Below are positions 9,296 through 18,339 of a DNA stretch of 64,000 bases, one piece after another. The position numbers and the translations under genes are program-made. Numbering within the stretch: the first letter of the stretch is position 1; every line of letters begins with the position of its first letter. The DNA comes from Ignavibacteriales bacterium (lineage in GTDB: Bacteria > Bacteroidota > Ignavibacteria > UBA10030). The notes under the pieces were generated by a model. It made no database searches, had not been told where the DNA came from, and worked only from the letters and a program-made list of their open reading frames with translations. The stretch lies in assembly GCA_026390575.1 (NCBI GenBank), contig JAPLFR010000015.1, forward strand, positions 340,279 to 404,278, read 5' to 3'.

Positions 9296-9757
9296 ATGGA
9301 AGACCTAAAGAATATTCTTGCAGAACATCCGTTCTTCAAAGGACTCAATGAAGAATATTTCGCGCTCATCGTTGGCTGCGCATCCAATATGCGCGTCGAT
9401 GCCGGCAAGATGATTCACCGCGAAGGTGAAGAAGCGAATCACTTCTATCTTATCCGATCGGGAAAAGTCACGCTCCAAATTATGACGCCAAATAAAGGTC
9501 CGGTTATCATCGAGACATTAGAAGAAGGCGACATTCTTGGCTGGTCGTGGCTTGTACCGCCTTATACCTGGCACTTTGATGCGAGAGCGTTGGCTCTTAC
9601 ACGCATGATTGCCCTCGATGGAAAATGTTTACGCAACAAGTGCGAGGACGATCATCACCTTGGGTACGAATTGCTCAAACGCTTCGCTGATATTATGATG
9701 AAACAACTTGAATCCACACGCTTACAACTTCTGGACGTTTATGGCGACCGATCCTGA
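9296..9757 (+). CDS. Cyclic-nucleotide-binding-domain protein without a DNA-binding domain
   Basis: 153 residues forming one Crp/cNMP beta-roll ([20 protein letters not shown], then [10 protein letters not shown]) and a closing helix, with no helix-turn-helix. It is therefore not a transcription factor of the Crp type. Position between the beta and gamma hydrogenase subunits, with a 17-base overlap into the next gene, suggests it regulates or assembles the enzyme. The Arg that normally contacts the cyclic phosphate is not obvious, so the ligand is uncertain. Confidence 0.85.
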   Translation: MEDLKNILAEHPFFKGLNEEYFALIVGCASNMRVDAGKMIHREGEEANHFYLIRSGKVTLQIMTPNKGPVIIETLEEGDILGWSWLVPPYTWHFDARALALTRMIALDGKCLRNKCEDDHHLGYELLKRFADIMMKQLESTRLQLLDVYGDRS

Positions 9758-10610
9758 ACTACTATCGCTCAAAGTAGATTACAAGCGGAATCCAATGCTT
9801 CCTTGGCCGTTTCAAATCCGGCGAGTGAAACATGAAACGGAAGATACATTCACCGTTGAATTACAACCTCTGGGCGCCCTGGAAGAGTTTTCGTTTCAGC
9901 CAGGACAGTTCAATATGGTGTATGTGTATGGTGTCGGTGAAATTCCGATTTCTATTAGCGGAGATCCGGCTAATCCACGTATGCTTGTGCATACAACACG
10001 AGCAGTCGGTACCGTGACGAAAGCAATGGACAAAATGCGGCGTGGAGATATTTTAGGCATTCGCGGTCCGTATGGAACGCCATGGCCTGTAGATCAAGCA
10101 AACGGATTGGATGTCGTTTTCGTTGCCGGCGGTATAGGACTTGCTCCGCTGCGGCCAACGCTGTATGAGGTTGTTGCACACCGTGAGCGGTATGGGAAAG
10201 TCGTACTATTATATGGGACACGCACGCCCTTAGATGTCCTTTTCCGGCAGGAATTAGAAAATTGGCGTGCACGCTTTGATTTGGAAATTTACGTTACGGT
10301 TGATCGAGCAATGAGCGGATGGCGCGGCAATGTTGGCGTAGTAACAAATCTTATCTCGCGGGCGCCATTCGATCCGCGCAATACAATGGCATTCGTCTGC
10401 GGTCCGGAGATTATGATGCGATTTACCGCGATGGAACTGCATAAGCGCGGTGTCGATAACGAGCACATTTTTGTTTCGATGGAGCGTAATATGAAATGTG
10501 CCATCGGCTTGTGCGGACATTGCCAGTTTGGATCATTCTTTGTCTGTAAAGATGGCCCTGTCTTTCAGTATAGTAAAATCAAAGATATGCTGGTGAAATG
10601 GGAAATTTAA
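9741..10610 (+). CDS. hydG: Group 3b hydrogenase gamma subunit (FAD/NAD(P) reductase, HydG-like)
   Basis: 289 residues of the ferredoxin-NADP reductase family. An FAD domain ([19 protein letters not shown]) is followed by an NAD(P) domain with [10 protein letters not shown] near residue 130. The C-terminal [2Fe-2S] motif has Cys in [12 protein letters not shown] and FVCKDGPVF. It transfers electrons between NAD(P)H and the iron-sulfur chain, as in dihydroorotate dehydrogenase electron-transfer subunits and sulfhydrogenase gamma. ATG 9741 overlaps the cNMP gene; a TTG at 9708 would add 11 residues and is less likely. Confidence 0.92.
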   Translation: MATDPELLSLKVDYKRNPMLPWPFQIRRVKHETEDTFTVELQPLGALEEFSFQPGQFNMVYVYGVGEIPISISGDPANPRMLVHTTRAVGTVTKAMDKMRRGDILGIRGPYGTPWPVDQANGLDVVFVAGGIGLAPLRPTLYEVVAHRERYGKVVLLYGTRTPLDVLFRQELENWRARFDLEIYVTVDRAMSGWRGNVGVVTNLISRAPFDPRNTMAFVCGPEIMMRFTAMELHKRGVDNEHIFVSMERNMKCAIGLCGHCQFGSFFVCKDGPVFQYSKIKDMLVKWEI

Positions 10611-10626
10611 TATAAAGAGCTCGAAG

Positions 10627-11442
10627 ATGCCTGCTAAGAACACGAAGGTTCCGAAGATGGCTGCAAAGAAGCCCCGTAAGCCAAAACTTGCTGTATGGAA
10701 ATTTTCTTCATGCGATGGGTGTCAATTAAGTCTGCTCGATTGCGAAGACGAACTGCTCGCCATTACCGAGCATGTCGAGATTGCGAACTTCCCCGAAGCG
10801 TCGCGTGCAGTCACGAAAGGTCCATACGACATTTCACTGGTGGAGGGTTCCATCACCACACCACACGATGCTGAACGTATCCACCAAGTACGGCGCCAGT
10901 CGAAAGTTCTCATTACGATCGGAGCATGCGCAACAGCTGGGGGCATTCAAGCGCTTCGTAACTTCAAGGATGTGAAACAATTTATCATAGCGGTCTATGC
11001 CAATCCGAAGTACATCGAGACGCTGAATAAATCGACGCCAATTGCCGACCATGTTTTTGTAGATTTCGAGTTGCGCGGCTGCCCGATCAACAAGCATCAA
11101 TTGGTGGAGGTCATCAACGCATATCTCAACGGCCGCAAACCAAACACTCCGGCGTACGCTGTGTGTCTCGAATGTAAGCGGCGCTTCATCACCTGTGGGT
11201 TAGTTGCTCATGGCCCAACGTGTCTTGGTCCGGTAACTCAGGCTGGATGTAACGCCTTATGTCCGTCATACTCGCGCGGCTGCTTTGGCTGCTTTGGCCC
11301 GAAGGAAACGCCGAACACGTCTGCACTCAGCGCATACTGGAATTCACTCGGTGTTAAGGATGATGAACTCGTACGTTTGTTCCGTGGATTCAATGCTTAC
11401 GCTGAAGCATTCCGAAGAGAGAGCGAAGCACATGAAAAGTAA
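10627..11442 (+). CDS. hydD: Group 3b [NiFe] hydrogenase small (delta) subunit
   Basis: 271 residues of the [NiFe]-hydrogenase small-subunit / NADH:ubiquinone oxidoreductase 20-kDa family. After a Lys-rich, probably disordered start comes [11 protein letters not shown] (Cys29, Cys32), the proximal-cluster ligands, with further ligands at GACATAGG and RGCP. Cys-rich C-terminal segments ([20 protein letters not shown]) indicate additional clusters. There is no Tat signal, so the enzyme is cytoplasmic. The stop lies inside the start of the large subunit gene (11-base overlap). Confidence 0.93.
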   Translation: MPAKNTKVPKMAAKKPRKPKLAVWKFSSCDGCQLSLLDCEDELLAITEHVEIANFPEASRAVTKGPYDISLVEGSITTPHDAERIHQVRRQSKVLITIGACATAGGIQALRNFKDVKQFIIAVYANPKYIETLNKSTPIADHVFVDFELRGCPINKHQLVEVINAYLNGRKPNTPAYAVCLECKRRFITCGLVAHGPTCLGPVTQAGCNALCPSYSRGCFGCFGPKETPNTSALSAYWNSLGVKDDELVRLFRGFNAYAEAFRRESEAHEK

Positions 11443-12751
11443 GACGATAAAAGTTGATTACCTTGCCCGAGTGGAGGGCGAAGGCGGATTGTTAATAAAA
11501 GTGAGCGGTAGCAAAGTGAGCGACGTCAAGTTCAATATCTTTGAGCCGCCGCGCTTCTTCGAAGCATTTCTTCGAGGCAGGCATTACAGCGAAGCGCCGG
11601 ATATTACTGCGCGCATCTGTGGTATTTGTCCGGTTGCGTACCAAATGAGTTCCGTTCATGCGATGGAAAATGCTTTTGGTGTTACTGTAGATGGGCAGCT
11701 TCGTGCGCTCCGACGATTGCTCTATTGCGGTGAATGGATTGAAAGTCACGCGCTTCACATTTTCATGCTGCATGCGCCGGACTTTCTTGGTTATGCCGAT
11801 GCAATCCAGATGGCAAAAGATCACAGCCCTGTTGTTCAAATGGCGTTAAAGACAAAGAAGATCGGCAACGACATCGTCAACCTTGTCGGCGGAAGGGAAA
11901 TCCATCCGATCAACGTTCGCGTTGGCGGCTTCTACAAATTACCAACAAAGCTGGAACTTGAAACATTAACCGAGCGATTAAAGTGGGCGGTTGATTCATC
12001 CATCCAGACCGTGAAATTTGTTGCCAAGCTGTCATTTCCAGATTTTGAGCGTGCGTACGAATATGTTGCACTGCGTCATGAACGAGAGTATCCGTTGAAT
12101 GAAGGGCGGCTTTGTTCCAATAAGGGGTTGAACATCGAGATTCATGAATATGAAAACTATTTTATGGAAGAGCACGTCTCGCACTCTAACGCGCTTCACT
12201 CCATTTTGAAAGAACGCGGTGCATACTTCGTTGGACCGATGGCTCGTTATAATTTGAACTTCGATAAGCTCACTCCCGCTGCGCAAGATGCCGCCAAGTC
12301 TGCAGGTATTGGAAAGGGAACGAATAACCCGTTCAAGAGCATCATTGTGCGGTCCGTGGAGATGCTCTACGCATGTGAAGAAGCGTTGCGTATTATGAAA
12401 GAGTATGAAATGCCAGAGAAAGCGGCAGTGGATATTCAACCGAAACTCGGAACAGGCTATGGATGTACCGAAGCACCGCGCGGTATTCTCTATCACCGAT
12501 ATCGGTTGGATGAGCGGGGAATTATTCTCGATGCGAAAATCGTTCCGCCGACATCGCAAAACCAGAAAACTATCGAACAGGATTTACGCGAATTCGTACC
12601 GCCGCGCCTGCATCTTTCGCAAGAAAAACTTACCTGGCAATGTGAGCAAGCGATCCGGAATTATGATCCGTGCATTTCGTGCGCAACCCACTTCCTCAAA
12701 CTTGAGATCGAAGACGAACAACACCGAGAACTCCGAGGCGAATTCGATTGA
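11432..12751 (+). CDS. hydA: Group 3b [NiFe] hydrogenase large (alpha) subunit
   Basis: 439 residues carrying the Ni-Fe site: the L1 motif [12 protein letters not shown] near residue 60 and the C-terminal L2 motif DPCISCATH near residues 412-420. A 19-residue tail after the His should be removed by a maturation protease, and one is encoded two genes downstream. The open frame extends upstream to 11285, but the ATG at 11432 begins right at the conserved start ([12 protein letters not shown]) and overlaps hydD, so that start is chosen. The enzyme should interconvert H2 and protons with NAD(P)H through the other subunits. Confidence 0.95.
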   Translation: MKSKTIKVDYLARVEGEGGLLIKVSGSKVSDVKFNIFEPPRFFEAFLRGRHYSEAPDITARICGICPVAYQMSSVHAMENAFGVTVDGQLRALRRLLYCGEWIESHALHIFMLHAPDFLGYADAIQMAKDHSPVVQMALKTKKIGNDIVNLVGGREIHPINVRVGGFYKLPTKLELETLTERLKWAVDSSIQTVKFVAKLSFPDFERAYEYVALRHEREYPLNEGRLCSNKGLNIEIHEYENYFMEEHVSHSNALHSILKERGAYFVGPMARYNLNFDKLTPAAQDAAKSAGIGKGTNNPFKSIIVRSVEMLYACEEALRIMKEYEMPEKAAVDIQPKLGTGYGCTEAPRGILYHRYRLDERGIILDAKIVPPTSQNQKTIEQDLREFVPPRLHLSQEKLTWQCEQAIRNYDPCISCATHFLKLEIEDEQHRELRGEFD

Positions 12752-12833
12752 ACAAAACACCGTTGCAAATTTTTCTTTTCTTCCGACATACAAGCGACAT
12801 GGATTCATTCACCAATAACGCAGGAGGTGGCAA

Positions 12834-13322
12834 ATGGCGAAGCTTGGCGATGTGACTGATTACTTGAAGCACAACAGCGTGCAGTATGAAGTGATTGAAC
12901 ACGCTCCGGCATTTTCTGCACACGAGGTTGCCGTTGTATCGCACGTACCGGAAAAAGATTTGGCAAAAACTCTTGTTGTGAACTCTGATGGCAAGTACTG
13001 CATGGTTGTGATGCCGGCCGATCACCGATTGAGTGATCATTTATTGAATGATGTGTTAAAGGGGAAACATATACATCTTGCATCCGAAGAAGATTTGCAG
13101 CAACTTTTCCCGGATTGCGAAGTTGGTGCAATGCCGCCGTTCGGAAATCTCTACGCGTTGCCGGTGTATGTTGCTACAACACTGGCTAACGACGATGTAA
13201 TTGTCTTCAATGCATGCTCGCATACGAGATCTATCCGGCTCAAGATGTACGATTACTTGCGATTAGTGAAACCCATAGTTGCAGAATTCTCGCAATCACG
13301 GTTCGAAATTAAAGAACCATAA
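12834..13322 (+). CDS. YbaK/ProX-type aminoacyl-tRNA deacylase-like protein
   Basis: 162 residues of the YbaK/EbsC fold, a trans-editing domain that hydrolyses mis-acylated tRNA. Family features include the FSAHEVA segment, the conserved Lys of AKTLV and a hydrophobic core around YCMVVMPADHRLS. A strong AGGAGG at 12822-12827 precedes the ATG. It lies between the hydrogenase large subunit and the maturation protease, whose start overlaps its stop by one base, so it belongs to the operon by layout. Why a tRNA-editing fold sits in a hydrogenase operon is not clear; a moonlighting or cysteine-related role is speculative. Confidence 0.85.
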   Translation: MAKLGDVTDYLKHNSVQYEVIEHAPAFSAHEVAVVSHVPEKDLAKTLVVNSDGKYCMVVMPADHRLSDHLLNDVLKGKHIHLASEEDLQQLFPDCEVGAMPPFGNLYALPVYVATTLANDDVIVFNACSHTRSIRLKMYDYLRLVKPIVAEFSQSRFEIKEP

Positions 13323-13828
13323 TGACAGAAAAACCTTCTGAAGGTTTTCGAGTGTTTGTTCAGGACAACATTCAGAAGATTCTCGTGGTTGGAATAGGAA
13401 ACGAGTATCGCAGTGATGATGGCGTCGGATTGGTGATAGCTCGGAGGATTCGCGAGAAAAAGATTCCGTCAGTGAGTGTAAAAGAAGAATCGGGTGAAGG
13501 CGCTGCGCTGATGGAGGCGTGGCAAGGACGTGAAAATGTAATTTTGGTTGATGCAGTTTCGTCAGGCGCAATACCCGGTACAATTTTCAGAATAGATGCA
13601 ATAAAAGAGAAAACACCGATAAAGTTCTTTCATTATTCAACCCATGCATTTAGTGTTTCGGAAGCAATCGAACTGGCACGTGAGATGAATGTCCTGCCTC
13701 CAAAGTTAGTAGTTTACGGAATTGAAGGAACTAACTTTGCCGCAGGAACAACCATTTCGTTTCATGTTCAGCAGGCTGCCTATAAAATTGTCGAATACAT
13801 CGTAAAAGACATGCAATTACTCCGATAA
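13322..13828 (+). CDS. [NiFe] hydrogenase maturation endopeptidase (M52/HycI family)
   Basis: 168 residues. The protease motif GIGNEYRSDDGVG carries the Glu and Asp that bind the nickel of the immature large subunit, with a further metal-site region at ILVDAVSSG and a His in FHYSTHAF. It cleaves the C-terminal tail of the large subunit after metal insertion. It starts in TAATG overlap with the YbaK-like gene and is the last gene of the group 3b operon. It could serve HydA, MvhA or both. Confidence 0.92.
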   Translation: MTEKPSEGFRVFVQDNIQKILVVGIGNEYRSDDGVGLVIARRIREKKIPSVSVKEESGEGAALMEAWQGRENVILVDAVSSGAIPGTIFRIDAIKEKTPIKFFHYSTHAFSVSEAIELAREMNVLPPKLVVYGIEGTNFAAGTTISFHVQQAAYKIVEYIVKDMQLLR

Positions 13829-14252
13829 TACTGTCCGTTGCCATTGTTTACGATTTGTCATTGAACACCCTCGTAGTACTACAAACAAGAATATAATTCT
13901 CATTGATGCAGTTTTTTGATTTGTTCATCAAAGTTTATAGAATAACTGATGAATATCTATTAACAATAATAGCGGTATATGTATATATACTTTACACTTT
14001 TTACGGCAGTGACATCCTAAAAATTGGCACGCGTAATGTTACCCTCTCTTCACTCCTTAAAAAAAATGATGGTATTTATGATAGTATCGTTTTATTTTTT
14101 TTAACATCCATATTAAACTCGAACTGTATCTCGCAAAGTTGATTGTCCGAAACATAAGTGTGATTTGAACGCGCAAGATAAAAATGTGTTCATAATGCTT
14201 CTTCATACCCTGTACGACAAATCGGAACATTATTCCTATTAAGGAGGAATGA
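13829..14252 (+). other. Intergenic region upstream of the hdr/mvh operon, with a weak sigma-54-like site
   Basis: 424 AT-rich bases without a credible gene; the TTG-initiated frame at 13903 has no ribosome site and reads as hydrophobic low-complexity sequence. At 14025-14039 TGGCACG is followed by ATGT where TTGC is expected. The -24 half is perfect but the -12 half lacks its C, so this is only a tentative sigma-54 promoter for the downstream operon, whose ATG is about 210 bases away. The operon has a strong AAGGAGG site at 14241-14247. Confidence 0.35.
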
Positions 14253-14897
14253 ATGCAACTCCCCGCTCAACCATCAATCCGCCAGGACGAAGCACCCCAG
14301 AAAATAGAAAAAATGAAACACGTCGTTCGGCGGATTAAATTTGAATCTGAACTCGATCTCGAGTTCGGCGAACGCGTGGCTAAAAAAGCGTACGGCCAGA
14401 AACTTCTCAGCTGTATTCAATGCGGCACATGCAGTGCCACTTGTCCGCTTGCGCATTATATGGATTATACGCCGCGGAAGATTATCGCTATGACCCGCGA
14501 AGGATTTAAGGAAGAAGTTCTCAACTCACTGACGATCTGGCTTTGTGCATCCTGTTACTCTTGTTACGTCCAATGTCCCCGACAAATTCATATCACTGAT
14601 GTGATGTATGCACTCAAACGCGAAGCAATTCAAATGGGCTTTCATCCAAAGCGCCTGGCGATTCCGATTCTTGCACAGGAATTTTACAAGCGAGTTTTAA
14701 AAGATGGCCGGAACACGGAAAGCTGGCTGCTCATCAGTCTCTATTTACGTACGAATCCATTCAAAATGTTGAAAGAATCTATTCTTGGCTTGAAACTTTT
14801 TCTGCGGGGTCGTCTCACAATCGGCAAAGAACATGTCAAACGGCGCGATCAAATCCATGCTATCCTTGGACATGAAAAAGGAGGGCAGCCATCATGA
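14253..14897 (+). CDS. hdrC: Heterodisulfide reductase subunit C-like iron-sulfur protein
   Basis: 214 residues with two [4Fe-4S] motifs: CIQCGTCSATCP near residue 54 and CASCYSCYVQCP near 98, each followed by the usual helical spacer. The family relays electrons from HdrA to HdrB. AAGGAGG lies six bases before the ATG. The gene overlaps hdrB by four bases (ATGA) and opens an operon of seven genes ending with mvhA. Confidence 0.93.
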   Translation: MQLPAQPSIRQDEAPQKIEKMKHVVRRIKFESELDLEFGERVAKKAYGQKLLSCIQCGTCSATCPLAHYMDYTPRKIIAMTREGFKEEVLNSLTIWLCASCYSCYVQCPRQIHITDVMYALKREAIQMGFHPKRLAIPILAQEFYKRVLKDGRNTESWLLISLYLRTNPFKMLKESILGLKLFLRGRLTIGKEHVKRRDQIHAILGHEKGGQPS

Positions 14898-15796
14898 AAT
14901 ATCTTAGTTTTCCCGGTTGCTCGCTGCGAAGTACTGGACGCGCATACGAAGAATCTATGATTGCTGTTGCCAAAGCGCTGGAAATTCAGTACGAAGAATT
15001 GAAAGATTGGAACTGCTGCGGTGCTACATCGTATGTTTCTATTGATGAAATGGATGCATTTGCACTTGCTGCACGCAACCTGGCGCTTGCTGAATTGCAG
15101 TCTCCAGAAGGTACAATCAATTTGGTTGCACCTTGCAGTGCATGTTACCTTGTTCTCTCAAAAACTGAACGTTACCTCGAAGACTATCCAGATGTCAGTG
15201 CGAACGTGAATGCAAAGCTGAATAAAGCTGGACTTCACTACAATGGCCGCGTAGATGTACGTCATCCCTTGGATATACTGGTGAATGATTATGGTATCGA
15301 AAATATTGCAAAGCGTGTTAAATATCCGTTAAAAGGTTTAAAGGTTGCATGTTATTATGGCTGCCAAGTCGTACGGCCTTTTGCTAAGTTTGATCACTCA
15401 CATTATCCTGTTACGATGGATAAGCTAGTGCAGGCGCTTGGTGCAGAGCCGGTCGATTGGCCGTTGAAAACAAGATGTTGCGGCGGCAGCCTCACTGGCA
15501 CAACTCAAGAAGCAGGTTTGCGTTTGAACCGCCTGCTTCTCAAAGAAGCTCAGAAACGCGGCGCCGACATCATGCTGACCTGCTGTCCGCTCTGCCAGCA
15601 CAATTTAGAATGCTATCAGGAACGTATTGATCGCATCTATAAAGAAAAAATTGATTTGCCGGTAGCATATTTTACGCAGCTTATTGGTGTCGCGCTCGGT
15701 TTGTCGGAAAAGGAACTTGGAATGCAGCGGCTCTTCAAGAAGCCGTCGCTGGAGCATATCACACATCCGAAAGGAGAAATGGCCAATGCATGGTAA
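14894..15796 (+). CDS. hdrB: Heterodisulfide reductase subunit B-like protein
   Basis: 300 residues with two CCG-domain cysteine sets. The first is SFPGCSLRS, NCCGATS and CSACY; the second is YYGCQVV, TRCCGGS and TCCPLCQ. In methanogens these bind the noncubane [4Fe-4S] clusters that reduce CoM-S-S-CoB. In a bacterium the disulfide or other acceptor is unknown. There is no membrane segment, so it should be the soluble HdrB and not the HdrD/E type. It overlaps hdrC by four bases and hdrA by 11. Confidence 0.93.
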   Translation: MKYLSFPGCSLRSTGRAYEESMIAVAKALEIQYEELKDWNCCGATSYVSIDEMDAFALAARNLALAELQSPEGTINLVAPCSACYLVLSKTERYLEDYPDVSANVNAKLNKAGLHYNGRVDVRHPLDILVNDYGIENIAKRVKYPLKGLKVACYYGCQVVRPFAKFDHSHYPVTMDKLVQALGAEPVDWPLKTRCCGGSLTGTTQEAGLRLNRLLLKEAQKRGADIMLTCCPLCQHNLECYQERIDRIYKEKIDLPVAYFTQLIGVALGLSEKELGMQRLFKKPSLEHITHPKGEMANAW

Positions 15797-17798
15797 TGGA
15801 CATAATGAACCGATGCGTATCGGATTCTACGTTTGTCATTGCGGACACAACATCGCCACCATCGTGGATGTGAAAACAGTTGCTGAGTATGTGAAGACAC
15901 TGCCCGGTGTTACTATTTCGCGTGAGTACAAATATATGTGCTCCGATCCTGGACAGGAACTCATCCAGAAGGATATTAAAGAACATTCGCTTAACCGAAT
16001 TATAGTGGCGTCATGTTCGCCGCTCTTGCATGAGCACACCTTCCGTACGGCAGTGGAAAAAGGCGGTCTTAATCCTTATTACTTTCAGATGGTGAATATC
16101 CGCGAGAATGTTTCGTGGGTTCACACCGATACTCAAGCAGCGACGGAAAAAGCGAAAGACCTTGCTCGCGCAGCAGTGCAGCGCGTGTTTCATCACAAAG
16201 CTCTGGAAACGAAGCATGTAAAGATTCATCCTGATGTGCTTGTTGTTGGCGGTGGTATTGCTGGGATTCATGCGTCACTCACACTTGCAAACGCCGGCAA
16301 GAAAGTGTATCTCGTGGAAAGACAGCCAACGATCGGCGGACATATGGCAATGTTCGATAAAACATTTCCAACACTTGACTGTGCTGCCTGCATTCTTACG
16401 CCGAAAATGTCGCAGGTGAAAAATCATCCCAATATTACATTGTGGACTTATTCAGAAGTGTCAAACGTCGATGGTTATGTCGGCAACTATAAAATTGCAA
16501 TCAAGCGGAAGCCGCGCTATATCAATGAAGAATTGTGTGTCGGCTGTATGGATTGTATTGAGAAGTGTGTGTACAAAGAAGGCAAGACGCCTGACGAATT
16601 CAATGTGGGATTGAGTAAGCGGAAACCGATCTACATTCCATTCCCGCAGGCAACTCCGCAAATTGTGGTGATCGATCGGGAAACCTGCATTGAATTTAAA
16701 TCCGGCCGATGCAAGAAGACCTGTATAGAAGCATGCGATCGGAAAGCGATAGACTTTAAGCAGAAAGAAGAGACTAAAGAAATTGAAGTTGGTACTATTA
16801 TTCTTGCGACGGGCTATCACACGTTTGATGCGAAACGCATCCCATTCTATGGATATGGGAAATATCCAAATGTCTATACATCGCTGGAAGTGGAACGACT
16901 TGTCAATGCATCTGGTCCTACTGGCGGTGATTTGATTCTTCGTGATGGCCGCCATCCGAAAACAGTCGGCATCATTCATTGCGTTGGCTCGCGGGACAAG
17001 AACACGAACCGTTGGTGTTCCCGTACCTGCTGCATGTATTCACTGAAGCTTGCACATCTGCTGAAAGAGCATACCGACGCAGAAGTCTACAATTTCTATA
17101 TCGACATTCGAGCGGCAGGAAAATCATACGAAGAATTTTACGACAAACTTCTCGATGAAAATGTTCATTTTATTCGCGGACGTGTAGCTGAAGTGTCCGA
17201 CTGGGCGGTGCGTCCGTCGGAAGAAGGGAAGCTTATCATCCGTGCAGAAGACACGATGATCGGCATTGTGCGCCGCGTACCGGTGGATATGGTCGTACTT
17301 GCCGTTGGAATGGAACCCCAAGCAGATTCGCAAGATGTGCGGCGGATGTTCAATATTTCTTGTTCAACAGAAGGATTCTTCCTCGAACGTCATCCAAAAC
17401 TTGCACCTGTAGATACTTTTACAGACGGTATTTTTATCGCCGGTGCTTGCCAGGGACCGAAAGACATTCCCGATAGTGTTGCACAGGCAGGTGCAGCTGC
17501 TGCCCAAGCGCTCACGCTTATCGATACCGGTGAGATCGAACTGGAGCCGAATACAGCTTTTGTTGTGCAAGAAGAATGTTCAGGCTGCCGTACGTGTCTC
17601 ACGATATGCCCATACAATGCTATCTCTCGCGACGAAGCAAAGCAAAAGGCATTCATCAATGAAGCACTCTGTAAAGGTTGCGGCACATGCGTTGCGGCAT
17701 GTCCATCCGGCTCGATCAAACAGAATTTGTTTGAAGATGAAATGATCTTCAGTGAGATTGACGGCTTATTGAAAATGGAACAGAGCGCATGCTGTTGA
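15786..17798 (+). CDS. hdrA: Heterodisulfide reductase subunit A-like flavoprotein (bifurcating centre)
   Basis: 670 residues. The N-terminal domain carries YVCHCGHN. The FAD Rossmann motif VVGGGIAGIHAS begins near residue 154 and is followed by the signature TLDCAACILTPKM. Mid-protein ferredoxin cysteines (CVGCMDCIEKC, then CKKTCIEACDRK) and a C-terminal double [4Fe-4S] ferredoxin domain (CSGCRTCLTICP and CKGCGTCVAACP, residues 596-645) complete the family pattern. In HdrA the FAD splits electron pairs between ferredoxin and HdrB. The frame extends upstream, but ATG 15786 with AAGGAG at 15771 is the sensible start. Confidence 0.95.
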   Translation: MHGNGHNEPMRIGFYVCHCGHNIATIVDVKTVAEYVKTLPGVTISREYKYMCSDPGQELIQKDIKEHSLNRIIVASCSPLLHEHTFRTAVEKGGLNPYYFQMVNIRENVSWVHTDTQAATEKAKDLARAAVQRVFHHKALETKHVKIHPDVLVVGGGIAGIHASLTLANAGKKVYLVERQPTIGGHMAMFDKTFPTLDCAACILTPKMSQVKNHPNITLWTYSEVSNVDGYVGNYKIAIKRKPRYINEELCVGCMDCIEKCVYKEGKTPDEFNVGLSKRKPIYIPFPQATPQIVVIDRETCIEFKSGRCKKTCIEACDRKAIDFKQKEETKEIEVGTIILATGYHTFDAKRIPFYGYGKYPNVYTSLEVERLVNASGPTGGDLILRDGRHPKTVGIIHCVGSRDKNTNRWCSRTCCMYSLKLAHLLKEHTDAEVYNFYIDIRAAGKSYEEFYDKLLDENVHFIRGRVAEVSDWAVRPSEEGKLIIRAEDTMIGIVRRVPVDMVVLAVGMEPQADSQDVRRMFNISCSTEGFFLERHPKLAPVDTFTDGIFIAGACQGPKDIPDSVAQAGAAAAQALTLIDTGEIELEPNTAFVVQEECSGCRTCLTICPYNAISRDEAKQKAFINEALCKGCGTCVAACPSGSIKQNLFEDEMIFSEIDGLLKMEQSACC

Positions 17799-17823
17799 AT
17801 GTGAACCTGGAGAAGAAAATACT

Positions 17824-18339
17824 ATGTCAACAATAATAGAACAAGAAGAAAATTCAAACGGATGGGAACCGCATATTGTTGCTTTTTTCTGCAACTGGTG
17901 CACATACACTGCGGCAGACCTTGCTGGAGTCTCGCGTCTTCGATATGCACCCAATGCTCGAATTATTCGCGTGATGTGTTCCGGACGCATTGATCCGCAA
18001 TTCATTCTTGATGCTTTTTCCAAAGGTGCGGATGGTGTTCTCATCGGCGGATGTCACCCCGGGGATTGTCATTATATGGAAGGCAATTATAAGGCGCTTC
18101 GCCGTATGCGGCTTCTCAAACGAATGCTGAAAGATATGGGAATTGAAGAAAAACGGTTTCGTCTTGAGTGGATATCTGCTTCTGAAGGCGAGCGTGTCAA
18201 AACAGTCATCAATGAAATGACAGAGCAAGTGCGCAGACTCGGCCCGCTCGGATTACCGAAGAAATTTGCGGAATGGGATAAAGAAATGGAGACACTTGAA
18301 CAAGAAGTTCAGGGAAAGGAGGAAGCAGTCCATGCCTGA
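17824..18339 (+). CDS. mvhD: MvhD/FlpD-type electron adaptor
   Basis: 171 residues of the methyl-viologen-reducing hydrogenase delta family, binding a [2Fe-2S] cluster through FFCNWCTYTAADLAG, VMCSGRID and GGCHPGDCHY. It bridges the hydrogenase (MvhAG) to HdrA. It lies 25 bases after hdrA and overlaps the small-subunit gene by eight bases, as expected for a stoichiometric complex. Confidence 0.93.
   Translation: MSTIIEQEENSNGWEPHIVAFFCNWCTYTAADLAGVSRLRYAPNARIIRVMCSGRIDPQFILDAFSKGADGVLIGGCHPGDCHYMEGNYKALRRMRLLKRMLKDMGIEEKRFRLEWISASEGERVKTVINEMTEQVRRLGPLGLPKKFAEWDKEMETLEQEVQGKEEAVHA

Noticed and set aside
11285..11431. N-terminal extension of the group 3b large subunit
   Set aside because: It lies inside hydD in another frame and has no family similarity.
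14025..14039. Second sigma-54 promoter for the hdr operon as a firm call
   Set aside because: The -12 half is ATGT and lacks the invariant GC; kept only as a weak note.
13903..14142. 79-codon ORF upstream of hdrC
   Set aside because: It starts with TTG without a ribosome site, in AT-rich DNA, and shows only random hydrophobic composition.
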